Positions 46,568-54,852 are shown, numbered from the stretch's first letter. The stretch is 64,000 bases of DNA from Halomarinibacterium sp034670265 (GCA_034670265.1 JAXMNU010000004.1:62001-126000); one strand, 5' to 3'. Translations and numbers: made by a program. Notes: generated by a model from the letters alone, not told the origin.

Positions 46568-46571
46568 AAGT

Positions 46572-47159
46572 ATGAAGGAACTTTTCAGAAAATATCAATC
46601 GGTACTTCGATTTTTACTACTTTTCTTGGGTTCGTATATTATTTTGAGTCTTATCTATGGAGGATATCTCGCACTTTCAAAAGGGGAATCCAACACTTCA
46701 GATTTTATTACGCAATTGGTGGCAGAGCAGAGTAGTGCTGTGTTGAATACCCTTGGTTATAATGCTGAAGTCATTGCAAACGAAGCCTTACCAAGTATGC
46801 AGCTTTGGGTGCAAGGCGTTTGGGTGGGACGCATTATTGAAGGCTGTAATGCCATAAGTATTATCATTTTATTTGCATCTTTTATCATTGCGTTTTCGGC
46901 ATCTTTTAAAAAAACTTTAGTATTTCTTTTTGCAGGAGCTACTTTAATTTATGCAGTTAATATTGTTCGGATTGCTATTTTGGCAATTGCTTTGTATCAA
47001 TATCCCGAATATCAAGAGGTGTTGCATACCGTTGTTTTCCCCGGCATTATTTATAGTCTCGTGTTTATCCTTTGGGTTGTTTGGGTTAGAAATTTAAACC
47101 TAAGTAAAAGAAATAATTCCCCCTTTGAAGGGGGAGAAAGGGGGATGTATGAAGAGTAA
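46572..47159 (+). CDS. xrtF: Exosortase family protein XrtF
   Basis: The 195-residue membrane protease/transpeptidase-like protein has about five helices and the exosortase triad: Cys in EGCNAISIIILF (near 96), Arg in VNIVRIAILA (near 137) and His in HTVVFPGIIYS (near 158). XrtF is the short flavobacterial type. Exosortases process proteins with a C-terminal sorting signal at the membrane. The C-terminus (NNSPFEGGERGMYEE) is encoded by a dispersed 35-bp repeat, so the original stop may have been elsewhere. Its partner gene overlaps by 11 bp. Confidence 0.88.
   Translation: MKELFRKYQSVLRFLLLFLGSYIILSLIYGGYLALSKGESNTSDFITQLVAEQSSAVLNTLGYNAEVIANEALPSMQLWVQGVWVGRIIEGCNAISIIILFASFIIAFSASFKKTLVFLFAGATLIYAVNIVRIAILAIALYQYPEYQEVLHTVVFPGIIYSLVFILWVVWVRNLNLSKRNNSPFEGGERGMYEE
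47114..47148 (+). repeat. 35-bp dispersed repeat, copy 1
   Basis: The core TTTGAAGGGGGA is preceded by TAATTCCC and followed by an AAAG and GGGGATGT, together with an internal CCCCC/GGGGG dyad. It ends directly against the ATG of the next gene at 47149. The second copy is at 56224-56258 on the other strand. Confidence 0.8.
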
Positions 47160-47580
47160 AGGAGCAAAAATAGTACTCGTTGTAATACTTTTAGTCTGTC
47201 TGGTTGCCATTCGAGCCTTTGCGTCTTCCTTGTTTTATGATCCATTAATTGCCTTTTTTAAAACGAATCACATCACAGAAGCATTACCAGAAATGAATAT
47301 TCCAAAATTGTTACTCAATCTGTCGCTTCGATTTTGGCTTAATACCGTAATTTCCTTGGCGATTCTTTGGGTGTTTTTTAAGAAAAGGGACATTGTAAAG
47401 CTTTCTGCTTTTTTATTCGGTATCACTTTTATCCTCTTGATTAGTGTATTTTATGTTTTATTAAAAACATCTGAAAATGAATCGTATATGCTGCTATTTT
47501 ATGTACGCCGATTTCTAATTCATCCTATCTTTTTACTACTTTTAATTCCAGCGTTTTATTTTCAGCGGAATGTGAAATAG
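47149..47580 (+). CDS. Exosortase F system-associated membrane protein
   Basis: The start at 47149 is used because earlier codons come from a repeat. The 143-residue protein has four hydrophobic helices (about 6-25, 50-70, 78-105 and 115-135), with KLLLNLSLRFWLNTVISL in the first third. Proteins of this kind follow xrtF in flavobacteria, and here the two overlap by 11 bp. Its action in the exosortase system is unknown. Confidence 0.8.
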   Translation: MKSKGAKIVLVVILLVCLVAIRAFASSLFYDPLIAFFKTNHITEALPEMNIPKLLLNLSLRFWLNTVISLAILWVFFKKRDIVKLSAFLFGITFILLISVFYVLLKTSENESYMLLFYVRRFLIHPIFLLLLIPAFYFQRNVK

Positions 47581-47608
47581 AGTATCTTTACACTCTAAAT
47601 TTCACACA

Positions 47609-48025
47609 ATGAAAAACCTATTTTTTATAGCTATTTTAACCCTAAGTCTTACTGCTTGTAAAGACAAAGTAAAAGAGCCCGAAGGCCCTACTCAAATGGA
47701 AGAGGTTATTGCCGTTCATGACGAACTCATGCCAAAAATGGGTACTATTGGCGAACTTATTGGGAAATTGGAAGCATCTATAGATTCTACCAATGTAGAT
47801 TCTATGAAAGTGACAGCCATTCAAAATTTAAAAGGAGCCAATCAAGAAATGATGACTTGGATGATGGCGTTTGGAGATACTTTTGATAGTGCCGAAGTCT
47901 TGGACGGAAAAGAACTTTCTGTAGAAAAACAAAAAGCACTTGATACATTTCAAAATAGCGTAAATGACTTAAAATCCTCTATGGAGAATGCTATTTCCAA
48001 TGCCGAAAAATTGTTAAACAACTAA
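47609..48025 (+). CDS. Small lipoprotein with helical body
   Basis: The 138-residue product has a lipoprotein signal ending LTACKDK, then an almost wholly helical, Met/Glu/Lys-rich body (EVIAVHDELMPKMGTIGELI and NLKGANQEMMTWMMAFGD). Homologous flavobacterial proteins are often labelled 'viral A-type inclusion protein', a name with no functional content. It stands alone with its own short terminator. Confidence 0.78.
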   Translation: MKNLFFIAILTLSLTACKDKVKEPEGPTQMEEVIAVHDELMPKMGTIGELIGKLEASIDSTNVDSMKVTAIQNLKGANQEMMTWMMAFGDTFDSAEVLDGKELSVEKQKALDTFQNSVNDLKSSMENAISNAEKLLNN

Positions 48026-48052
48026 TTTGTTAAAAATACGTTAGAGAAGTAG

Positions 48053-48080
48053 GGCTTTCAGATGGGAAGCCTTATTTTTT
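48053..48080 (+). terminator. Weak terminator after the small lipoprotein gene
   Basis: GGCTTTC and GGGAAGCC (one G-U pair) form a short stem followed by TTATTTTTTT. Confidence 0.55.
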
Positions 48081-48082
48081 TG

Positions 48083-48090
48083 TAAATTTG
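48083..48090 (+). promoter_or_regulatory. Candidate -7 box of the HYC/CC/PP gene
   Basis: TAAATTTG matches TAnnTTTG exactly and ends four bases before the GTG start at 48095. No TTG at usual spacing is seen. If real, the transcript would be nearly leaderless. Confidence 0.35.
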
Positions 48091-48094
48091 TGCT

Positions 48095-48508
48095 GTGCAA
48101 ACAATTGTTTCCATACTTCTTTCATCTTTAATACTACTAAGTAGTAGTGGCTTGGCGTATGCCAAACACTATTGTGGTAGTTTCGAAATGCTTGCAAAAG
48201 TGACCCTTGGAGAAGAATCGCTTTCTTGTGGGATGAACATGAAGATCTACGACCCAGTTTGTGGAGATGAAAAGGAAGAAAGTCATAGTTGCTGTAGTAA
48301 TAAATACCTGAAAGTAACTACAGACGACCATTTTAATAAAGTGGCTTTTGATTTTGACTTTCAAGGAGAATGGATTTTTATCCCAGTAGAAACGCTAGAA
48401 ATTCAAGAAATTATAGTTCTTTCAAAAAAAGAATTTGTCCGTAATTATTACCGCCCCCCTCCATTAGAACAGGATTTACAAATTCTGTACGAAACTTTCC
48501 TCATTTGA
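48095..48508 (+). CDS. HYC_CC_PP family secreted protein
   Basis: The 137-residue protein begins at GTG, which gives a signal peptide ending near LAYA. The mature part shows the pattern that names the family: HYC (25-27), a CC pair in SHSCCSNKY (66-67) and PPP (121-123), with extra Cys at 45 and 56. Such Cys/His arrangements suggest metal binding or disulfide bonds in the periplasm. It is the first gene of the metal cluster. The molecular function is unknown. Confidence 0.8.
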   Translation: MQTIVSILLSSLILLSSSGLAYAKHYCGSFEMLAKVTLGEESLSCGMNMKIYDPVCGDEKEESHSCCSNKYLKVTTDDHFNKVAFDFDFQGEWIFIPVETLEIQEIIVLSKKEFVRNYYRPPPLEQDLQILYETFLI

Positions 48509-48605
48509 TTTTTAAGGTATAACTCAGGTTGTTTGAGTATCACGCCAATGGCGGATGATTTAAAAACAACATATGTTCTTAAGTTAAACCTTAAATAAAA
48601 AAATC

Positions 48606-49334
48606 ATGAAACATACATATCAAGTCACAGGAATGACCTGTGATGGCTGCAAAAAATCTGTAGAAGAAAAGCTAAGCGCTGTTGAAGGAGTTACTTCAGT
48701 AGAAGTACATTTAGACAAAGGTGAAGCCTCCGTTTCTATGGAACATCACATCTCTTTGGAGGTACTTCAAAAAGCATTGCCCAATAAATATTCAATTTCA
48801 GAGAAGCAGCAATCCAAAAATATCTTTGCTTCAGCTCAAGAAACTGAAGAAAATCAATCTAAATTACAGCAATTAAAACCCTTATTTTTAATATTTGGCT
48901 ATCTATTTGCTTCCGCTATTTTACTCAATTATAAAGATTGGAATACTACCCAAGCGATGCTCGATTTTATGGGGCTCTTTTATATTGTTTTCAGCTTTTT
49001 CAAACTTTTAGATTTAAAGGGATTCCCAGAATCTTTTAGAATGTACGACCCCCTAGCAAAAGTGGTCCCAGCCTACGGATGGATCTATCCTTTTATTGAA
49101 GTAGCCTTAGGGTTAATGTTCCTAATGCGTTTTGAAATCACAATTGCACTCATCATTACCCTTGTTGTTTTAGGAATAACCACTGTGGGTGTAACCAAAA
49201 CATTGCTAGATAAAAAAGCCATTCGATGTGCTTGCTTAGGAACGGCATTAAAATTGCCCATGACCGAAGCTACCTTTATTGAAAATGCCATTATGATTGT
49301 GATGGCTGTATTAATGCTTTTAAATATTGTATAA
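48606..49334 (+). CDS. HMA metal-binding domain fused to a MauE/DoxX-like membrane domain
   Basis: The 242-residue protein has an N-terminal heavy-metal-associated domain with GMTCDGCKKSVEEKL (Cys12, Cys15), a linker (about 68-85), then four or five helices (about 88-242). The membrane domain has PEVALGLMFL-like FIEVALGLMFL and a Cys pair RCACLGTALKLP near 200-211, as in MauE/DoxX-type proteins. It probably takes a metal ion, copper being most likely for CxxC HMA domains, at the inner membrane. It starts 97 bp after the HYC gene and is followed one base later by a TonB receptor gene. Confidence 0.82.
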   Translation: MKHTYQVTGMTCDGCKKSVEEKLSAVEGVTSVEVHLDKGEASVSMEHHISLEVLQKALPNKYSISEKQQSKNIFASAQETEENQSKLQQLKPLFLIFGYLFASAILLNYKDWNTTQAMLDFMGLFYIVFSFFKLLDLKGFPESFRMYDPLAKVVPAYGWIYPFIEVALGLMFLMRFEITIALIITLVVLGITTVGVTKTLLDKKAIRCACLGTALKLPMTEATFIENAIMIVMAVLMLLNIV

Positions 49335-49335
49335 G

Positions 49336-51606
49336 ATGAAAAAGTATTTATTATTTATAGCATTGCTTCCTCTTTCGTTGTATGCGCAAGAAACTTTGGA
49401 AGGACGCATTGAAGATGCCAACGCAGCCGAAGAACCTAAAGGTTTAGGTGGTGCCAATGTGTATTGGTTGGATACCAATGTTGGAACCGTAACCGATTTT
49501 GAAGGAAATTTTAGTATTCCTTATGAAGCATCTTACAAAAATTTAGTGATAAGTTATGTGGGATACCAAACCGATACGATTCAAGTTTCTGAAAATAAAC
49601 GGATTGTACATAAGTTAACTGCCACAAGTAATTTGGAAGAAGTCACGGTTTCAGCACGAAGAAAAGCTTCGGCGCGATCGTTTATCTCTTCACAAAACGT
49701 AATTAACATAAGTAGTGCAGAGTTGCTAAAGGCTGCTTGTTGTAATCTTTCAGAAAGTTTTGAAACCAATCCGTCCATCGATGTAAATTTTGCCGATGCT
49801 ATTTCGGGAACACGTCAAATACAGATGTTAGGCTTAAAAAGCCCAAATATTTTAATTACTACCGAAAATATTCCAGCAATTCGTGGGGCAGCGCAAAGCT
49901 ACGGGCTTAGTTTTATCCCAGGGACTTGGGTAGAAAGTATTCAAATTACCAAAGGTGCCGGAAGCGTGGTGAATGGATTTGAAAGTATTACAGGACAGAT
50001 CAATGCAGAGCTTCAAAAACCTACAACGGATTATTCCTTTTATCAAAATTTTTACGGAGCAAACAATGGTCGTTGGGAATCCAACACGCATCTCAATACT
50101 AAGGTTTCAGAAAAGTGGGATACAGGCTTTTATCTACACGGAAATTTACGTGATGGGGTTCACGACAGAAATAATGATGGTTTCCTCGATATGCCTTTAG
50201 GAAAGCAAATAAACGTCATGAACCGTTGGCAATACACCAATCCAGAAAAAGGATTTGTGAGTTTTATAAATTTTAGATTTATGGATGACTTTCTCGAATC
50301 GGGTCAAACTTTGGACGCCCACGGAGCTAGCGATGGTGATGGCGGCGATTCACACGGTGGAGGGTCTGCAATACAGGAATTGTGGCAGAGTGAAATCAAT
50401 ACACAACGGTTTGATGTTTCAGCAAAATTGGGTTGGGTAAATCCTGAAATCCCGTATCAAAGTTTGGGCGTGCAAACGGCAGTTGGATATCACGATCAAG
50501 ATTCTTTTTTCGGATTAAACGAATATGATATTGTACATACTAGTTTTTACGGTAATGCTATGTATAATTCAATCATTAGCGATTCTCGACACAAGATTAA
50601 AACAGGAGTAAGCTTTACGTACGATAAATACGATGAGGTAGTGAATGAAGATGCCTACGGAAGAATTGAAAACTCCGTGGGAGCCTTTTTTGAATATAAT
50701 TATGACAACTTAGAAAAGCTGAATTTAACGGCTGGGGTTCGCGTAGACAACAGCAATGTACTTGGGTTTTTTGTTACGCCTAGATTGCATGTAAAATACA
50801 CACCTTGGGAGAAATCTGCGTTGCGTTTTTCGGTAGGAAGCGGAAGAAGAAGTGCTAATATTTTTACTGAAAATCAGCAGTTATTTTCAACCAATCGAAA
50901 CATCAATATTTTAGATAAAGATGGAAAGATTTACGGATTGGACCCAGAACAGGCTTGGAATTATGGAATTTCATATTTGCAAGGTTTCAATCTATTCGGA
51001 AGAAAAGCAGACGTGACTTTCGATTTTTATCGCACCGATTTTATTAATCAAGTTGTGGTGGATTGGGAGAATCCGCAGAATATTCGGTTTTATAATTTAA
51101 GAGGGGAGAGTTATGCAAACTCCTTTCAAGCTGAATTTAATTACAATCCTTTTTTACATTTTGATATTAGATTGGCGTATAAATATTATGATATTCAAAC
51201 CGATTATATTTCGGGAAAATTAGAAAAACCACTTACGCCAAAAAATAGAATTTTTGCCAATACGAGTTATGAAACGCATATAACAGATGGTGGCTCGCAA
51301 TGGAAGTTTGATACTACGTTTAATTGGTTGGACACCCAACGGTTTCCTTCAACGGCATCAAGTCCCGAGGCATTTCAGTTGGAAGAACGTTCGCCTACAG
51401 TGGCTACCTTAAATGCTCAAATTACTAAAGTGTTCTCTCCAAAATTTGAATTATATTTGGGAGGAGAAAATATTACTAACGTTAGACAAAGTAATCCAGT
51501 AACAAATGCTGAAAATCCATTTTCGACCTATTTCGATACCACTTTTGTGTATGGTCCAATTTTTGGTAGTACGTATTACGCAGGATTACGATATAAAATA
51601 GATTAA
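49336..51606 (+). CDS. TonB-dependent outer membrane receptor, probable metal or metal-chelate transporter
   Basis: I choose ATG 49336, which gives the signal peptide MKKYLLFIALLPLSLYAQ; an upstream TTG is less likely. The 756-residue receptor has a carboxypeptidase-regulatory-like domain (about 20-105), a plug with an unusual Cys pair (KAACCNLSESFETNPSID, near 133-150) and the TonB barrel. A surface or loop stretch near 325-345 is rich in His, Asp and Gly (DAHGASDGDGGDSHGGG), fitting metal binding. No SusD partner is present. Its place between two HMA-domain genes points to metal uptake across the outer membrane; copper is the best guess. Confidence 0.85.
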   Translation: MKKYLLFIALLPLSLYAQETLEGRIEDANAAEEPKGLGGANVYWLDTNVGTVTDFEGNFSIPYEASYKNLVISYVGYQTDTIQVSENKRIVHKLTATSNLEEVTVSARRKASARSFISSQNVINISSAELLKAACCNLSESFETNPSIDVNFADAISGTRQIQMLGLKSPNILITTENIPAIRGAAQSYGLSFIPGTWVESIQITKGAGSVVNGFESITGQINAELQKPTTDYSFYQNFYGANNGRWESNTHLNTKVSEKWDTGFYLHGNLRDGVHDRNNDGFLDMPLGKQINVMNRWQYTNPEKGFVSFINFRFMDDFLESGQTLDAHGASDGDGGDSHGGGSAIQELWQSEINTQRFDVSAKLGWVNPEIPYQSLGVQTAVGYHDQDSFFGLNEYDIVHTSFYGNAMYNSIISDSRHKIKTGVSFTYDKYDEVVNEDAYGRIENSVGAFFEYNYDNLEKLNLTAGVRVDNSNVLGFFVTPRLHVKYTPWEKSALRFSVGSGRRSANIFTENQQLFSTNRNINILDKDGKIYGLDPEQAWNYGISYLQGFNLFGRKADVTFDFYRTDFINQVVVDWENPQNIRFYNLRGESYANSFQAEFNYNPFLHFDIRLAYKYYDIQTDYISGKLEKPLTPKNRIFANTSYETHITDGGSQWKFDTTFNWLDTQRFPSTASSPEAFQLEERSPTVATLNAQITKVFSPKFELYLGGENITNVRQSNPVTNAENPFSTYFDTTFVYGPIFGSTYYAGLRYKID

Positions 51607-51624
51607 TTTATAAAATCAATAAAA

Positions 51625-51993
51625 ATGAAAAAAATACTAGTAATAATCATGTTATTTGCAGGCGGCTTAATGCAAGCTCAAGATAAAAATGCAACTGCAA
51701 CACTCGAAGTAGATGGGGTTTGTATGATGTGTAAAATGCGTATTGAAAAAGCTGCGCTAAAAACCAAAGGAGTAAAATCTGCCAATTGGAACATCGAAAC
51801 GAATGTATTAACGTTGTTTTATAATGACGGGAAAACAAATTTGGAAGCTATTCAGAAGAATATTGCCGCTGTGGGACATGACACCCATGAATTTAAAGCT
51901 ACTGACGAAGTGTATAATGGAATTGACGACTGTTGCAAATACCGAGATCCTAAAGTAGTAGATGCCCACGGAAAAGATGGTAGTGAGAATTAA
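51625..51993 (+). CDS. Periplasmic heavy-metal-associated (HMA) domain protein
   Basis: The 122-residue protein has a signal peptide ending near MQAQD and an HMA domain with VDGVCMMCKMRIEKAA (Cys33, Cys36). The C-terminal extension adds a CC pair (DDCCKYRD, about 103-104) and His residues (GHDTHEF, DAHGKDG). CMMC is an unusual inner pair with two Met, which suits soft metals such as Cu(I). It follows the TonB receptor by 18 bp and ends at a strong terminator, closing the operon. Confidence 0.85.
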   Translation: MKKILVIIMLFAGGLMQAQDKNATATLEVDGVCMMCKMRIEKAALKTKGVKSANWNIETNVLTLFYNDGKTNLEAIQKNIAAVGHDTHEFKATDEVYNGIDDCCKYRDPKVVDAHGKDGSEN

Positions 51994-52020
51994 TAATTCA
52001 AAACATTTATACTAAAACTA

Positions 52021-52054
52021 AAACCGCCCAATAATTAATTTGGGCGGTTTTTTT
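52021..52054 (+). terminator. Terminator of the metal cluster
   Basis: AAACCGCCCA and TGGGCGGTTT form the stem, followed by a T run. Confidence 0.92.
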
Positions 52055-52147
52055 ATGTTCATATCTTGGTTAATTACTTATTATAGAAAAGATCAAAAAA
52101 AAAGATTTCTTCCTAACTTTAGATAGTAATTTAAATACAATATCGCT

Positions 52148-52243
52148 ATGGCAACATCAAAGTCAAGTGGTAAGCCTTCTGCAAAAAAAGCACCAGCAAA
52201 AGCTCCTGCTAAGAAGACTACACCAGCTTCAAAAAAGAAGTAA
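52148..52243 (+). CDS. 31-residue Lys/Ala/Pro-rich protein, histone H1 tail-like
   Basis: ATG at 52148 to TAA at 52243 encodes a 31-residue protein of Lys, Ala, Pro, Ser and Thr only, apart from Met and one Gly (it contains KPSAKKAPAKAPAKKTTPAS). It has no hydrophobic core, so it should be disordered and strongly basic, able to bind DNA or RNA. The gene stands alone with its own terminator 43 bp later. It resembles the C-terminal tail of TopA in this window (KKAPKKKTRTKKAPAKKK). That it is a real gene is supported by the terminator and the exact composition; its role is not known. Confidence 0.6.
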   Translation: MATSKSSGKPSAKKAPAKAPAKKTTPASKKK

Positions 52244-52285
52244 TGTAACCTAGGTTTATTTCGTATAAACCTTTTCTGAAAAAGC

Positions 52286-52319
52286 TACCACCCTTAAAAA
52301 AGGTGGTATTTATTTTTTA
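52286..52319 (+). terminator. Terminator of the 31-residue gene
   Basis: TACCACC and GGTGGTA enclose an A-rich loop; TTTATTTTTT follows. Confidence 0.7.
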
Positions 52320-52342
52320 AGCCATCCTGAACTTTACAAATA

Positions 52343-52371
52343 AAAAACCCTTGAAAAGAATCAAGGGTTTT
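52343..52371. terminator. Terminator of groEL
   Basis: AAAACCCTTGA and TCAAGGGTTTT enclose AAAGAA. The T tail is on both strands, better on the minus strand after groEL. Confidence 0.85.
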
Positions 52372-52400
52372 AATTTATTATCGCTTAGCCGGATTTCGGT

Positions 52401-54032
52401 CTACATCATTCCTGGCATTCCACCACCTCCCATTGGAGGCATAGCAGGACTGTCTTCTTTAATGTCCACTAAGGCACACTCGGTAGTAAGAATCATTCCC
52501 GCAACTGATGCAGCATTCTCTAATGCTACTCGAGTTACTTTTTTAGGATCAATGATTCCTGCTTTAAGCATATCTACATATTTGTCATTTTTAGCATCGT
52601 ATCCAAAACTAGTCTTGCCTTCCATCACTTTATTAATAACAACAGAACCTTCACCACCAGCATTTTCAACAATAGTACGTAGTGGAGATTCGATAGCGCG
52701 AGCTACAATTTGTACTCCTGTAGTTTCGTCTAACGAATCGGTAGTTACTTTTTCCAGTACTTTTTTAGCACGCACTAAAGCAACGCCACCTCCCGCTACA
52801 ATTCCTTCTTCAACAGCCGCACGTGTTGCGTGAAGTGCATCATCTACGCGGTCTTTCTTTTCTTTCATTTCAACTTCACTAGCAGCTCCTACGTAAAGAA
52901 CAGCAACTCCACCAGCTAATTTAGCCAAGCGTTCCTGTAATTTTTCTTTATCATAATCACTAGTGGTAGTTTCAATTTGAGATTTAATTTGTCCTACACG
53001 TGCTTGAATATCACTTTTCTTTCCAGCTCCATTTACAATTGTTGTGTTGTCTTTATCAATAGTTACTGTTTCAGCAGTTCCTAACATATCAATCGTTGCA
53101 TTTTCAAGGGTGAATCCTCTTTCTTCAGCAATTACGGTAGCACCTGTTAGAATGGCGATATCTTCAAGCATCGCTTTTCTTCTATCGCCAAATCCAGGCG
53201 CTTTTACAGCGGCGATTTTAAGCGCACCACGTAGTTTGTTTACCACTAGAGTTGCTAAAGCTTCTCCTTCAACGTCTTCAGCAATAATTAATAACGATTT
53301 TCCTTGTTGTGCCACTGGCTCAAGAATAGGAAGTAAGTCTTTCATATTACTTACTTTCTTGTCGTAAAGAAGAATCATTGGATTCTCCATTTCTGCCATC
53401 ATTTTTTCACTATTGGTTACAAAATATGGTGAAAGGAACCCACGATCAAACTGCATACCTTCCACTACATCTACATAGGTTTCAGTTCCTTTTGCTTCTT
53501 CTACAGTAATTACACCTTCTTTTCCTACTTTGCCAAAAGCCTCAGCTATTAGGCTGCCTATTGTTTCATCATTATTTGAAGAAATAGCAGCAACTTGCTT
53601 TATTTTTTCACTCGAGTTACCTACTTTGGTCGATTGCTTTTCAAGATCTTTTACAATGGCTTCAACCGCTTTGTCAATACCTCGTTTTAAATCCATTGGG
53701 TTAGCACCAGCAGCTACGTTTTTTAATCCTTCTTTTACAATAGCTTGTGCTAGGACGGTTGCCGTTGTTGTACCATCCCCAGCTAAATCGTTGGTTTTTG
53801 AAGCTACTTCTTTTACCATTTGTGCTCCCATATTTTCCAGCGCATCTTCTAGCTCAATTTCTTTTGCTACAGTAACACCATCTTTAGTTACTTGAGGAGC
53901 GCCAAAAGATTTACTTATAATTACATTACGTCCTTTAGGCCCTAAAGTTACTTTTACCGCATTGGCCAATGCATCTACACCACGTTTAATTGCGTCACGT
54001 GCTTCAATATCAAATTTTATATCCTTTGCCAT
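52401..54032 (-). CDS. groEL: Chaperonin GroEL
   Basis: The 543-residue chaperonin shows VTLGPKGRNVII, DGVTVAKEIELED, AGDGTTTATVLAQAI and the usual Gly/Met-rich tail GGGGMPGMM. Fourteen subunits form the double-ring folding chamber with GroES. It follows groES on the minus strand with 54 bp between them. No CIRCE element is visible upstream of groES, as expected for Bacteroidota. Confidence 0.98.
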   Translation of the reverse strand: MAKDIKFDIEARDAIKRGVDALANAVKVTLGPKGRNVIISKSFGAPQVTKDGVTVAKEIELEDALENMGAQMVKEVASKTNDLAGDGTTTATVLAQAIVKEGLKNVAAGANPMDLKRGIDKAVEAIVKDLEKQSTKVGNSSEKIKQVAAISSNNDETIGSLIAEAFGKVGKEGVITVEEAKGTETYVDVVEGMQFDRGFLSPYFVTNSEKMMAEMENPMILLYDKKVSNMKDLLPILEPVAQQGKSLLIIAEDVEGEALATLVVNKLRGALKIAAVKAPGFGDRRKAMLEDIAILTGATVIAEERGFTLENATIDMLGTAETVTIDKDNTTIVNGAGKKSDIQARVGQIKSQIETTTSDYDKEKLQERLAKLAGGVAVLYVGAASEVEMKEKKDRVDDALHATRAAVEEGIVAGGGVALVRAKKVLEKVTTDSLDETTGVQIVARAIESPLRTIVENAGGEGSVVINKVMEGKTSFGYDAKNDKYVDMLKAGIIDPKKVTRVALENAASVAGMILTTECALVDIKEDSPAMPPMGGGGMPGMM

Positions 54033-54086
54033 TTTGTTAGTTTTTTGAAATTTTGTTTAACTTATTTTGAAATAAATTAGGGGTTA

Positions 54087-54362
54087 TTAAATAATAGCTA
54101 AGATGTCATCCTCACGCATAATGAGATAATCTTTTCCATCCAATTTTAACTCGTTTCCAGCGTATTTTCCGTAAAGGACAACATCACCAACTTTAACTGT
54201 CATATTGTGATCTTTTTTTCCTTTACCCACTGCCACAACTTTTCCTTGCTGTGGTTTTTCTTTTGCTGAATCTGGAATATAAAGTCCAGATGCGGTTTTA
54301 GTTTCTGCCTCTTGTGGCTCGACCAAAACGCGGTCTGAAAGTGGTTGAATTTTTAAAGCCAT
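54087..54362 (-). CDS. groES: Co-chaperonin GroES
   Basis: The 91-residue lid protein has IQPLSDRVLVEPQEAETKTASGLYIPD (including the mobile loop) and the C-terminal DYLIMREDDILAII. Length is normal. It is first in the groES-groEL pair, with the secG terminator just upstream. Confidence 0.97.
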   Translation of the reverse strand: MALKIQPLSDRVLVEPQEAETKTASGLYIPDSAKEKPQQGKVVAVGKGKKDHNMTVKVGDVVLYGKYAGNELKLDGKDYLIMREDDILAII

Positions 54363-54458
54363 TTTTGTTATATGTTTTAATTGTTAATGATTGTTTAATC
54401 TCCTTCAATTAGGCAGAAATTATGCCATCCCAATTTTTGCTAAAAATGGGTAAAAAAA

Positions 54459-54483
54459 ATGCCAACTTGTCACAAGTTGGCAT
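54459..54483 (-). terminator. Terminator of secG
   Basis: ATGCCAACTTGT and ACAAGTTGGCAT form a perfect stem around one base, followed on the minus strand by eight T. It isolates the miaB-to-secG operon from groES. Confidence 0.9.
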
Positions 54484-54508
54484 CTACATTTTTTCTTATA
54501 AATGACGA

Positions 54509-54850
54509 TTATTCTGGTGTATCACCCGTAGTATTGTCAGTTGCAGGCGGCGTATCTGTATTTGGTAACGTCACATTTTCAACTTGATCTTGTAAGAAAT
54601 TATCGGTATTGCTACCATCAAATAACGACATATTAGAAAGTAAGATAAGCGCCAATAGAATAGCTGCTAACGTCCAAGTACTTTTGTCAAGGAAGTCTGA
54701 TGTTTTTTTAACACCACCCAATTGTTGCGTTCCGCCACCACCAAAGGCAGAAGAAAGTCCCCCTCCTTTTGGGTTTTGAACCATTACTACTATCACCAAT
54801 AAAAAGGCGACGAAAATAATCAAGATTAGAAATATTGAAAACGTACTCAT
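54509..54850 (-). CDS. secG: Preprotein translocase subunit SecG
   Basis: The 113-residue protein has two membrane helices (about 4-25 and 58-75) joined by the family loop VVMVQNPKGGGLSSAFGGGG and KKTSDFLDKSTW. It aids protein export through SecYE. The acidic, Thr-rich C-terminal tail (about 80-113) is an extension common in Bacteroidota. It starts two bases after the TPR-protein stop. Confidence 0.93.
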   Translation of the reverse strand: MSTFSIFLILIIFVAFLLVIVVMVQNPKGGGLSSAFGGGGTQQLGGVKKTSDFLDKSTWTLAAILLALILLSNMSLFDGSNTDNFLQDQVENVTLPNTDTPPATDNTTGDTPE

Positions 54851-54852
54851 TG

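Noticed and set aside
52321..52337. GCCATCCTGAACTTTAC as a truncated dispersed repeat
   Set aside because: Only half of a familiar repeat pattern can be matched and no second arm is seen; too weak.
52351..52833. 160-codon open frame on the plus strand over groEL
   Set aside because: Antisense shadow of a highly biased coding region; groEL is certain in this stretch.
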